A DNA stretch of 64,000 nucleotides, from assembly GCF_042683405.1 (NCBI RefSeq), contig NZ_JBHUJS010000001.1:798621-862620 (forward strand). The letters are read 5' to 3'. Made by a program: the position numbers and the translations under genes. The DNA comes from Telluria sp042683405 (GTDB lineage Bacteria > Pseudomonadota > Gammaproteobacteria > Burkholderiales > Burkholderiaceae_D). A model generated the notes under the pieces. That model did no database searches, was not told where the DNA came from, and was given only the letters and a program-made list of their open reading frames with translations. The number at the start of each line of letters is the position of its first letter. Position 1 is the stretch's first letter. Below, in pieces: positions 28,007-36,318 of the stretch.

Positions 28007-28354
28007 ATGGCTACGGCAAAACTTGAAAAAGCGGCATGGCAAAAAACGTTTGATCAGATGTCGAAATCGCTGCTGGTCGGCAAGCAGGTCGAAATTGAGG
28101 TGATCGGACTAAGTATCGGCGCCCAGATCGAGCAGAAGTGGATTCAATTGCTGGGCGTTACCTACGACCCCAAGGGCGATCTCATCGAAGTTCTCGTCGA
28201 GGGTCTCGATCACCTGATTCCCAAGCCGCGTGAAGTCTGGGTCGATCAAGGCGCCATGGGACTGGTCAGCATCGAAGTGATCGACGCCGACGATGTGCGC
28301 CAGATCATCCGGCTGCGCGAGCCGCTGATGCTGCGCGCTTCCGCCGCGGCGTAA
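28007..28354 (+). CDS. DUF5335 family protein
   Basis: A 115-residue protein: KAAWQKTFDQMSKSLLVGKQVEIEVIG, then AQIEQKWIQLLGVTYDPKGDLIEVLVEGLDHLIPKP. This length and pattern match DUF5335, a small beta-rich protein of unknown function often found near stress or accessory genes. It has no signal peptide and no cysteine. It lies between two tRNA-Phe 3'-end remnants, in a segment I take to be inserted. Confidence 0.7.
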   Translation: MATAKLEKAAWQKTFDQMSKSLLVGKQVEIEVIGLSIGAQIEQKWIQLLGVTYDPKGDLIEVLVEGLDHLIPKPREVWVDQGAMGLVSIEVIDADDVRQIIRLREPLMLRASAAA

Positions 28355-28594
28355 GCACGGGGGGCTGGTGATGATCCCGGCAGGCGCCATGAACTGGTGA
28401 TCGCCTGCTTCCATTCTCCGCTCCCAGATCAGCCGGACAGGCGTCCGGCACCCAAGTCCAGTGGGCGATCATCAATCGATGCTGGAAACCCGGATCGACT
28501 CCTGGTGCTTGTCCAGGAGCGATGCCTGCTGCCGGTTGCGTGCTTCGGCATGCTTCGCCGCGCGGATGTTCACCATTGAGCCGAGGGAGCAATC

Positions 28595-29414
28595 ATGCGC
28601 AAGACCAAACTTCCCTCGGGCGAGGAAGTGCCCGTGCTGGGGCAGGGGACCTGGGGTTTCGGCGAACGCCAGGACGAAATCGACGCACTGCGGTTCGGCA
28701 TCGACATCGGCATGACACTGATCGACACGGCAGAAATGTATGGCGACGGCGCGGCCGAGGAATGATTGGCAAGGCGATCGAGGGACGCAGGGAGAAGACC
28801 TTTATCGTCGACAAGTGCTTCCACAGAATGCGGCCCGAAGACGAACAGTCGCCGCCTGCGAGAACAGCCTGCGCCGCCTCAGGACCGACCACATTGACCT
28901 GTACCTGTTGCACTGGCGCGGCCCGGTACCGCTGGTGGAGACGCTGGCGGGTTTCGACGACCTGCTACGCCCCGGCAAGATCCGCTATTGGGGCGTGAGT
29001 AATTTCAACGTGCCGGATATGGAGGAAGTCGCCGGGCTACCGGACGGGGCCGCGGTTGCAACGGATCAGGTGCTCTACAATCTGATGCGGCGCGGCATTG
29101 AATTCGACCTGATGCCATGGTGCGAGCAGCGACACATCCCGATCATGGCCTATTCGCCGCTGGAGCAAGGCCGCCTGTTAGGGGACCCTGACATTCGGCG
29201 CATTGCCGATGAACATTCCGCCACCCCGGCCCAAATCGCCCTGGCCTGGGTGCTGCGCAAGGCACACCTGATCGCGGTCCCGAAGGCCAGCACGCCAGGG
29301 CATGTCAAGCAAAACCGGATCGCGCTGGACATTCATCTGACGACAGACGAGCTTGCAGTACTGGGCCGCGCATTTCCGCCGCCCAAGCACAAAGTGCCAT
29401 TAGAAATGATTTGA
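28595..29414 (+). pseudogene. Aldo/keto reductase, broken by two one-base deletions
   Basis: From ATG 28595 the frame encodes MRKTKLPSGEEVPVLGQGT and DIGMTLIDTAEMYGDGAAEE, then hits a stop at about 28763. The expected continuation IGKAIEGRREKTFIVDK is in the next frame, and from about 28816 the rest (LPQNAARRRTVAACENSLRRLRTDHIDLYLLHW ... KVPLEMI) is in a third frame. Each step is explained by one missing base: after GAGGAA, and in GACAAG(g)TGCTT. The AKR tetrad residues D and Y (DTAEMY), K (DK) and H (LLHW) are all encoded. GAGGGAG precedes the ATG. Either a decayed gene or two sequencing errors. Confidence 0.85.
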
Positions 29415-29668
29415 GCAGGTATGGCCAGTCCACAGCGCCTCGCGGCAGCTTGGGCGCTCACTTCTTGTTCCATTGGATTGCCTCCTCCTGGCGATGAAGC
29501 GATACGTGGTGCGGAAAAATGGGTGTGCAATGCGGGCATGGCAGGCGTTCGACTTCATTCACTAAGGGGTACGCGGCACCCCGGCGCAAGCGCGATTCGC
29601 CAGAACGGGACCCTTAACAAAGGGCGAGGGGTTGATGCCGGAAAGAGTCGGACGTCCTGAAAACCAAA
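29415..29668. other. Non-coding stretch left of the tRNA-Phe remnant
   Basis: I see no supported gene. The last 50-60 bases (CCGGAAA ... GTCCTGAAAACCAAAACGCCAA) resemble the sequence at 39470-39519 left of the intact tRNA-Phe, extending the repeat beyond the tRNA itself. Confidence 0.5.
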
Positions 29669-29692
29669 ACGCCAACCTGCATGGGTTGGCGT
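29669..29692. terminator. Hairpin of the tRNA-Phe-associated type
   Basis: ACGCCAACC / GGTTGGCGT with a 6-nt loop, nearly identical to 27592-27622 and followed 20 bases later by the tRNA-Phe 3' remnant. It would be the original terminator of the displaced tRNA 3' end; it now lacks a clear T-run. Confidence 0.65.
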
Positions 29693-29715
29693 CTCGTGAA
29701 CTGCATGTTCCTGGT

Positions 29716-29746
29716 GCCCGGGGCGGAATCGAACCACCGACACAAG
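29716..29746 (-). repeat. attL-like 31-bp copy of the tRNA-Phe 3' end
   Basis: GCCCGGGGCGGAATCGAACC and the following ACCGACACAAG are identical to 39559-39589, the T-arm and acceptor side of the intact tRNA-Phe. The copy stops in the variable-loop/anticodon-stem region and cannot be a functional tRNA. Such duplications arise when an element integrates into the 3' end of a tRNA gene. Confidence 0.85.
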
Positions 29747-29894
29747 CGGGTAAATCCCAATCGGCCAATCTTGCTTCCCCAGTTTGGGAAAAACTGCTTC
29801 ACCAATTTTACATATTCCAAAAAATCTCTGTTTCTGTGGCGAAGTCGATTCGCCATGGATGGCACCGTGCTTGTAGTTCACTCATGTCGAAGTA

Positions 29895-30752
29895 TTAACA
29901 AACCAGCCGGAAAAGCTGCGGATCGTTTCGCATCAATAAGCACCATCGAGCGACTGCCGATAGTTCAGCCGTTGGATTGGTCATTTCGCGTATGCGCGCG
30001 CGGACCTCGGTCAACTTAGCCTTGGCAGCTGGGTTATTGCCTGCACCAATACGGGCTTTAGCTATCGCAAAGTCGTTTATCAAGCGGTCCACCTGTTGCC
30101 ATACCTTGCGGCGAGCCTCTGCCAAAGGCGCGTGCTCATTGAGTTTGAACCGCTTTACGGTCTCGATGACACGCTCCTGCTCCCAAGGGGAGGAACCCGG
30201 CATGGGAATGACCTTACCTTCCTCGTCAAAAGCGACCAGCGCAACGTCATCGTCATCAATCGGGTCAAGCAGATAGCGCGTTTCTGATTCCTCACAGGGC
30301 GCGGCGTAGGTGGAGCATAGAGAGCCATCTTTGAGGGGAAACCAGCCCCCCTTCTTGCGGTTTCCGACATTGCCGCACACGCGGAAATTCATGTAGTCGA
30401 AAGCCAGCCACCAGTAGCCGTCGCGCAGACTGGTATCTAGTGCCTTGGCTTCTTTTTTGGGGCGAAAGTGTTCCACGTCGTAGTGTGAGTACAGCTCTCG
30501 CACTTCTGAGAACCAGCATTTGCCCGCAGACAACGCTAACAGCCATTCCTTCAAAGCACCCCAGTGAGTGCTGTTGGCATCAATCAGTGCATTGCGTTCA
30601 TCACGTTTTCCCGCCGCTTCGAGGGCAGCCAATTCGGCCACCAGTTGGGCAGACTTCGCCAGCCAGGCATCCCACTGCGCTTTTGTCCAAGGCACCCAAT
30701 TGGGGATGTCGGTATCGGTAGGTCGCTTGTGCTCCAGGTCGATCCAGATCAC
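29895..30752 (-). CDS. HNH nuclease of a Septu-like (PtuB-type) pair
   Basis: The 285-residue protein contains KCWFSEVRELYSHYDVEHFRPK (Cys79; DVEHF 92-96) followed by DGYWWLAFDYMNFRVCGN and, further on, LLDPIDDDD. This is the HNH pattern of PtuB and retron-associated HNH proteins, where the His of VEHF is the general base. The usual CxxC zinc pair is reduced to a single Cys here. The start overlaps the stop of the AAA ATPase gene by 4 bp. Last gene of the five-gene minus-strand operon; its product ends 148 bp from the attL-like repeat. Expected role: DNA or RNA cleavage in phage defence, triggered through the ATPase partner. Confidence 0.8.
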   Translation of the reverse strand: MIWIDLEHKRPTDTDIPNWVPWTKAQWDAWLAKSAQLVAELAALEAAGKRDERNALIDANSTHWGALKEWLLALSAGKCWFSEVRELYSHYDVEHFRPKKEAKALDTSLRDGYWWLAFDYMNFRVCGNVGNRKKGGWFPLKDGSLCSTYAAPCEESETRYLLDPIDDDDVALVAFDEEGKVIPMPGSSPWEQERVIETVKRFKLNEHAPLAEARRKVWQQVDRLINDFAIAKARIGAGNNPAAKAKLTEVRARIREMTNPTAELSAVARWCLLMRNDPQLFRLVC

Positions 30753-32563
30753 TGGCCATCCTCCTCTCGCAAGATTTCTTCGATGATCGAATCAGCAATC
30801 GCATCTTGCTCGGCCTGCTCCTCGGGCGCGAGCACGGGTTTGCGGAAGCGGCGGTGTTGCGCCATCCTTCGTACAAACAGCGCGTAATCCGGGTCCCGGA
30901 AGTCAGCCGTCGAAAAGCCAAGATCGGACAACTCGGCTGACAGACGGCTCAACTCAGCATCCTCCTCCGGAGTGCGCGGTGATTTCACAAAAAGTTCATT
31001 TCGGCGGAACAAGCGCCGCTCAGTTTCGATGTCGAGTGTGGACGAGAGGCCAAACAGCTCACTCTTAAGTAGCCCAGTCACGCCCATCCCCTGCGGATGT
31101 TCGTCGGGTACGTCTACCACCGTGCGGCCATCATCACGGCGAAGGATGTGCACTTGCTCTCGCTTGAGACTGCCCACCATCATCGGGTCGTGGGTGGTGA
31201 TGAGGATTTGAGATTGCCCTAGGGATGTATCAAAAGCACCGCTGTCGAACCCACCGACATGACTATCACTCAATACGCCTTCGATATCGTCGAAGTAGCG
31301 CAGCTTCCAGATCGGGTTGAGGTGGGTGTCCGGTTCGTCGAGCAGGAACAGGCAATGGTCTTCGCGGGTGATGCGCATCAGGCCCAGCACGGTGAGCATT
31401 TGCAGCTCGCCTTCGGAGAGCTGGGTGAAGCTCACGTTGCCGCCATGCTCATCGCGTTTCTTAACAGTGATTCGGACCTCGTCGATCAAGTCGCCAATAT
31501 AGGCGCCCTCGGCGTAGCGGAAGAAGCTATCGGTGCCGCCGACCAGTTCGCCCAACTCCCTGAGTTTTTCCTGGCTGGGGACGAACAAGTAAAGCTGCTT
31601 CTGTTTTTCGCTGCGACCACGAAAGTCGATTTGCTTTGTGGCTTCTTGCTCAATCGGCGCCCAAGCCACCTGCCACAGTTTGTTGAGAAACTCGCTCACC
31701 ACATTGCCGCGTGCATACCAGAAACGCGGGTCGCCTTCGTTGAGTTCTTGTTCGTCAAACTTGCCGTTACGACGCTTTTCACGCAGACGGTGTGGTTCTT
31801 TTAACACAAACAAAGCCGACTCCAGCGACTCGATGTGCAGATTTTTTAGTACCTTTTTGAATACCGGGTCGTCGGACAATAAACACGCCAGCAGCACTAG
31901 TTGGCTATGCCCGCCACGGCAGTAAAACAGACGGCGCAGCCGGTCGTCGCCCGCTTGCTTCAGCCGCGCATCGCGGCGGCGTTTGGCATCTTCGACGGCA
32001 CGAATATCCGCCTCGGAGCCAGTAAAGTTTTCCAGCAACTGCTCGGAAAGCACTTCGTCCGTGGTGATTTCTTGGCGCTGGTTGAAACGGCGCTGATGCT
32101 CCTGAAACAACACCTCAATGCGTTCGTTGCGGCCCGAGTAGTAAGCAAAAATATGTGTTGGCAGTAAGCGGGGGCCGCGACGATGATCAGGCGGTTCTTT
32201 GCCTGGCGTGTCGTTTTTGGTCAGGTACTCTTGGCTAACACGGTCACTATCCACCCATACATAAGGACGCTTCTGCTTGGAGGTGTCCGCCTCAATGCGC
32301 ACAGCGTGTCCGCGAATGCTGTATTCCAGCGTGTAGTCGAAGGCCGCCTCGCGGTCCAGATCCACATCGCGGAAAATGGTGATCAGCGCCTCGATCAGGT
32401 TGGATTTGCCGGTGCCGTTCTGGCCGATTAGCGCATGACTGCGGATGGGCTTGGGCTGTGCATCACCATGCGCACTCGCCGCGGCTTGCAAGTGCGTATC
32501 GAAAGCGATGTCGAGATCACGTAGATTGCGAAAGGACGGGATACGGATACGTAGCAGTTGCAT
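30749..32563 (-). CDS. AAA family ATPase of a Septu-like (PtuA-type) pair
   Basis: The 604-residue protein is an SMC/OLD-like ABC ATPase: Walker A GQNGTGKSN (47-55), a middle helical region with KRRRDARLKQ, an ABC-type signature LSEGELQ (382-388), Walker B CLFLLDEPDTH (404-414) and a THDP switch (457-460). The C-terminal 140 residues are charged and helical. No TOPRIM nuclease domain is seen, consistent with the nuclease being the separate HNH protein. It begins just after the hsdS stop (TGA then ATG one base later) and overlaps the HNH gene by 4 bp. Family knowledge: in Septu the ATPase oligomer holds the HNH nuclease and releases its activity when ATP falls during infection. Confidence 0.85.
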   Translation of the reverse strand: MQLLRIRIPSFRNLRDLDIAFDTHLQAAASAHGDAQPKPIRSHALIGQNGTGKSNLIEALITIFRDVDLDREAAFDYTLEYSIRGHAVRIEADTSKQKRPYVWVDSDRVSQEYLTKNDTPGKEPPDHRRGPRLLPTHIFAYYSGRNERIEVLFQEHQRRFNQRQEITTDEVLSEQLLENFTGSEADIRAVEDAKRRRDARLKQAGDDRLRRLFYCRGGHSQLVLLACLLSDDPVFKKVLKNLHIESLESALFVLKEPHRLREKRRNGKFDEQELNEGDPRFWYARGNVVSEFLNKLWQVAWAPIEQEATKQIDFRGRSEKQKQLYLFVPSQEKLRELGELVGGTDSFFRYAEGAYIGDLIDEVRITVKKRDEHGGNVSFTQLSEGELQMLTVLGLMRITREDHCLFLLDEPDTHLNPIWKLRYFDDIEGVLSDSHVGGFDSGAFDTSLGQSQILITTHDPMMVGSLKREQVHILRRDDGRTVVDVPDEHPQGMGVTGLLKSELFGLSSTLDIETERRLFRRNELFVKSPRTPEEDAELSRLSAELSDLGFSTADFRDPDYALFVRRMAQHRRFRKPVLAPEEQAEQDAIADSIIEEILREEDGQ

Positions 32564-32564
32564 A

Positions 32565-34511
32565 TCAAGCGCTCGCCGTATCGGCCGCTTTTTCGCGCAT
32601 TTCAGCGGGAACCGGTTCCAGAATCCAGCCGTGGGCCACCTCAGCTTTCAGTTGCGCGTAAAAGGCATCGATCTCGCTGCCGAAGCGCTGCCACAAATCC
32701 TTGGCACTCATTTCGCCATTGTGACGAGCCAGAATAGTGGCCAGCGGCGCTTGGGCTTTGATGTCGGGCGTGGTGCCCAGCCGCAGTAGCGCGATCAATT
32801 CAGTTTGTGGGGCTTTCATGGACTCCTCTTCTTGTTCGATGGCGATGCCGGTTAGGCTGGACACGGAAGCAGCAGCAAGCCGAGTAGATTGATTTCTGGC
32901 TGCTTCGAGCTGTGACGACAGCACCGAACATATATTCATTAGTTCCTCGACCCGCTGAACGATTCGTTGCTGCTCTTCTTTTGGGGGGACTGGCAAAAGT
33001 AACTGCTTAAGCTTCCCTGCTTTAATGCCTTTTGCAGTCATCCCCGTTGAGTTCTCTTCTAGCAATGACTGAAAGAGTGGAGACATCATGAAGTACATGG
33101 CGCACTTCGTATTTAGGTCGGCAAAGGGTTGAAGATCAATAACGCGTTGCGCGAGCGCAAAACTAGGTTGCTCTTCAATGCGCGCCACATTCCCAAGTGG
33201 AGCTTCGGTGGTAATTAGTAGATCGCCAACACGAGGAAAACCTCGGGTCATCCATGCTTGATATGAGGATTCTGACAGATACTCCACCGGCTCAACCGCA
33301 ATGAATCCAGGGCGCACGTTCTTTGCAGTTACAAGTACAACACCGCTGCTTGTTTTGACCGGTGTTTTTCCGCGATAGTCAATAAACTGAAAAAGCTCAT
33401 CCAAGCTCACCCTCTTCCAATGCGCCGGAATATTTATTTCTACATCAACGATATCAGTAGCCGAAGGCTTTTTGTTCTTCATTTCGCCAGAGGCGAGGCG
33501 CATACGTTTAGCTTCCAAAGATCGGCTAATCAATGCCTCAGCAGGTTGGTCATTGAGCTGTCGATCAGTCAGTAGCCCCTGAATTGCCAAATCTAAGATC
33601 AGCGCCTTGATTTCTGAAACATCCTCCGGCACATAAAGCAACTTTCCTAAGTTTTCGGCCAGGCGCGCCCAAGTGGTTTGCAATTCGTGCGGGCTGGTGG
33701 CGCTAGAGACAGCTTGCAGGGTGGTCTGGCGCAGATTGTTTTGCAGCTTGCGGCGGTCTTGCTGTTGCGCCTCCAGCTTGTCGCACAAGCTCATTAGCTC
33801 ATCGACTTTAACGACGATGCGGGATTGTTCTTCGACAGGAAGCACAGGATAAGCCGCCAAAATAAGATCATCCCTCGAAAATCCTGGAATCATGCTTTTG
33901 GATTTTTCAACCAGTTGACCAACGAAGCCATCAAGCCAAATCTTTAGAAATCCCGTATTCAACTTCCCAGAGAAATTCCTTATCGCCATGATTTGACGGG
34001 CTATATGAATCTCTCCAAGAGTGTTGAATGCCGTTTTTCCAATAGTGCCTTTGCATGTGATCAATAGGTCACCAGTGATTGAAACTACAACGGGAGCTGA
34101 CGTCCACCTGTTAATGCTTATGACCCCGCACTCAAAATTGCTTGCACCAGTTATGTACGGGATTCCATGATTTGAATCGTTGTATTGGCTAGGTGCCAAA
34201 TCACGGCCAGACAATAGTTGCCAGACCTCACCGAAACGAGCCCATTCCCAATGCGGCGGAGCATCAGCGGCGATCTCTTGCTGCGACACCTCCGGAAACG
34301 GTTTCTCGCGTGGAAGTTTCTTATCGGAAATTAGGCCGGCTTTAATTGAGCGGACCTCGCTAAGCAAAACCCGAGACGAAGCATCTGACGTCGTAAAGGC
34401 TATTAATCTTCCTTGAACGGCCAATTGCAGAATCAATGCACGGAGCTTTCGAATACCTCCTGGCGCGTTCGTAATGTGACCAAACTCCGCCAAAAATTGC
34501 TGTGCATCCAT
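32565..34511 (-). CDS. hsdS: Type I restriction enzyme specificity subunit HsdS
   Basis: The 648-residue protein has two target recognition domains (about 85-235 and 365-525), each opened by a PPHWEW/PAHWKR motif and closed by VEEQSRIVVKVDELMSLCDKLEAQ or KEEQQRIVQRVEELM, the conserved spacer helices. So it recognises a bipartite site. An unusual C-terminal extension of about 100 residues follows (APQTELIALLRLG ... SAKDLWQRFGSEIDAFYAQLK), with a winged-helix-like pattern. The start overlaps the hsdM stop (TGATG). Codon use and lower GC differ from the flanking chromosome. Confidence 0.92.
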   Translation of the reverse strand: MDAQQFLAEFGHITNAPGGIRKLRALILQLAVQGRLIAFTTSDASSRVLLSEVRSIKAGLISDKKLPREKPFPEVSQQEIAADAPPHWEWARFGEVWQLLSGRDLAPSQYNDSNHGIPYITGASNFECGVISINRWTSAPVVVSITGDLLITCKGTIGKTAFNTLGEIHIARQIMAIRNFSGKLNTGFLKIWLDGFVGQLVEKSKSMIPGFSRDDLILAAYPVLPVEEQSRIVVKVDELMSLCDKLEAQQQDRRKLQNNLRQTTLQAVSSATSPHELQTTWARLAENLGKLLYVPEDVSEIKALILDLAIQGLLTDRQLNDQPAEALISRSLEAKRMRLASGEMKNKKPSATDIVDVEINIPAHWKRVSLDELFQFIDYRGKTPVKTSSGVVLVTAKNVRPGFIAVEPVEYLSESSYQAWMTRGFPRVGDLLITTEAPLGNVARIEEQPSFALAQRVIDLQPFADLNTKCAMYFMMSPLFQSLLEENSTGMTAKGIKAGKLKQLLLPVPPKEEQQRIVQRVEELMNICSVLSSQLEAARNQSTRLAAASVSSLTGIAIEQEEESMKAPQTELIALLRLGTTPDIKAQAPLATILARHNGEMSAKDLWQRFGSEIDAFYAQLKAEVAHGWILEPVPAEMREKAADTASA

Positions 34512-36295
34512 CAGGCATCCTCACCTACAAAGTGATGCGCCAGCGCGGCAGCTAATTCACTCTTGAGCTGGTTTTCGGTTTCTTCGATTTGGCCCAATAG
34601 CGTTTTGTACTTCCTCAGCAGCTCGTCTGGGTCGTGCGTCTCTTCTTCTGGCGCGTTGGGGTTTTTGATGTCGAGGTTAAAAATCGGCCAATAGAGGCGG
34701 TCTCCCGCTGCCTGGGCATCGCGTGCTTGGAGCCGCAGGGGTTCGGCTTGGGCACGTAGCTCGGCAATCTGCGCTTCGATTTTTTCGCGGTAGGCGGCAT
34801 CGGTAGTGCCGACCAGGCTGTTGCGCAGGTCTTTGGCCTCGGTCTCCAGCGCGACGGCCTGGTTGTTCAGGTCTTCGGCGCGTTGCCAGTGTGGCTTTGC
34901 GGCGGCTTCGGCCTGTTCGCGTTTAGTTTTGAAATCCACTTTCCAGGCGAATTCGTTTTCCACGCGGTCGGCAAAGTCGTTGGCCTCGCTGCCCCACCAG
35001 TCCTGCTCGGGCTTGAACTCTTCCAGCCGGATGGGTTTGGTTTTGGAATAGCTCTTGTAGCCCGGTGGGTACCGGTGTTCATAAAACCAGATGTTGTCGG
35101 TGTGGAAGTGTTCGGTGCCGTCATCGACTGGGCCGCCCTTGGTGAAAAAAAGCAGGTTGGTCTTGATGGTGGTGTAAGGCGCAAACACGCCTTTTGGCAG
35201 GCGGATGATGGTGTGTAGCTTGCAGTCGCGTAGCAGCAATTTTTTCAGTGTGCCTTTGATGCCATCGCCGAACAGAAAACCATCGGGTAGCACCACGGCA
35301 GCACGGCCGTTCTCTTTCAGCAGCTTTTTGATGATGAGCGCCATGAACATGTCGGCGGTTTCGCGCGTACGCAAATCGGTCGGGTAGTCGCTGCCCACAC
35401 CGTCATCTTCATAACCGCCGAAGGGCGGGTTGGTGATGATGCAATCGACCTTGTCGGTGGCGCTCCATTCGTTCCAGCCTATGCCCAGCGTGTTTTTGTG
35501 TTCGATCTGGCTGGGCACGTCGATGCCGTGCAACAGCATATTGGTGGTGCACAGCAGGTGAGGCAGTTGCTTTTTCTCGATGCCGTGGATCAGCTCCTCG
35601 ATGGCGCGCTTGTCTTCTGGACGCGGTGACTTCATCGTCGCAAGCTGATTGCGGAAGTGGTCAATGGCAGCCGTCAAGAAGCCGCCAGTGCCGCAAGCCG
35701 GGTCCATCACGGTTTCGCGTTTGTCCAGCCGCGCGTTCACGCGGTCGGCCATGAAGGCGGTGATGGCCCGTGGGGTGTAGAACTCGCCAGCATTGCCCGC
35801 ACCGCGCAGATCATTGAGCATCTGCTCGTAGACATCGCCTAGACTGGCGCGGGTTTTGAAGTCGTGGAAGTTGATGGCTTCTTCTAGCTTTTCGATCACG
35901 GCCAGCATCTGCGGACCGGATTTCATATAGTTGTTGGCATCGCGGAATACTTCGCGGATGACCTTATGCTGGGGGCTGCGGTCCGCGTCGATCTGATCCT
36001 TGAGCGTGGGAAACAGTTCGTTATTGACGAAGCCGATCAATTCGCTGCCTGCGATCTGCGGCTTCTTCTTGCCGTCGGCATCGGCCTTGTAAGCCGCCCA
36101 GTTGCGCCAGCGGAAACGCTCTGGCAAGGATGATTTGTAGGCGGGGTTATCGTCTTCCCATTCTTCCTCACGCTGATCGAACACTTTAAGAAAGAGCATC
36201 CAGGTGAGCTGACCAAGGCGCTGGGCATCGCCGTCGACGCCGTCGTCCTTGCGCATGATGTCCTGGATGGATTTGATGGTGCTGCTAAGATTCAT
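34511..36295 (-). CDS. hsdM: Type I restriction-modification N6-adenine methyltransferase HsdM
   Basis: The 594-residue protein has the HsdM N-terminal helical domain (1-130), SAM-binding motif I DPACGTGGFL (198-207) and catalytic motif IV NPPF (289-292), which denotes N6-adenine methylation. A coiled, charged C-terminal domain (about 430-520; QAEAAAKPHWQRAEDLNNQA) and a terminal helix follow. With HsdS it modifies host sites; with HsdR it restricts foreign DNA. It starts 23 bp after the hsdR stop. Confidence 0.95.
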   Translation of the reverse strand: MNLSSTIKSIQDIMRKDDGVDGDAQRLGQLTWMLFLKVFDQREEEWEDDNPAYKSSLPERFRWRNWAAYKADADGKKKPQIAGSELIGFVNNELFPTLKDQIDADRSPQHKVIREVFRDANNYMKSGPQMLAVIEKLEEAINFHDFKTRASLGDVYEQMLNDLRGAGNAGEFYTPRAITAFMADRVNARLDKRETVMDPACGTGGFLTAAIDHFRNQLATMKSPRPEDKRAIEELIHGIEKKQLPHLLCTTNMLLHGIDVPSQIEHKNTLGIGWNEWSATDKVDCIITNPPFGGYEDDGVGSDYPTDLRTRETADMFMALIIKKLLKENGRAAVVLPDGFLFGDGIKGTLKKLLLRDCKLHTIIRLPKGVFAPYTTIKTNLLFFTKGGPVDDGTEHFHTDNIWFYEHRYPPGYKSYSKTKPIRLEEFKPEQDWWGSEANDFADRVENEFAWKVDFKTKREQAEAAAKPHWQRAEDLNNQAVALETEAKDLRNSLVGTTDAAYREKIEAQIAELRAQAEPLRLQARDAQAAGDRLYWPIFNLDIKNPNAPEEETHDPDELLRKYKTLLGQIEETENQLKSELAAALAHHFVGEDA

Positions 36296-36318
36296 CTTGT
36301 GGTTCTCGATTTACAGGC

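Noticed and set aside
29700..29760. A third tRNA-Phe gene at the left edge of the island
   Set aside because: Only the 3' side is present; the anticodon arm, D-arm and 5' acceptor strand are missing.
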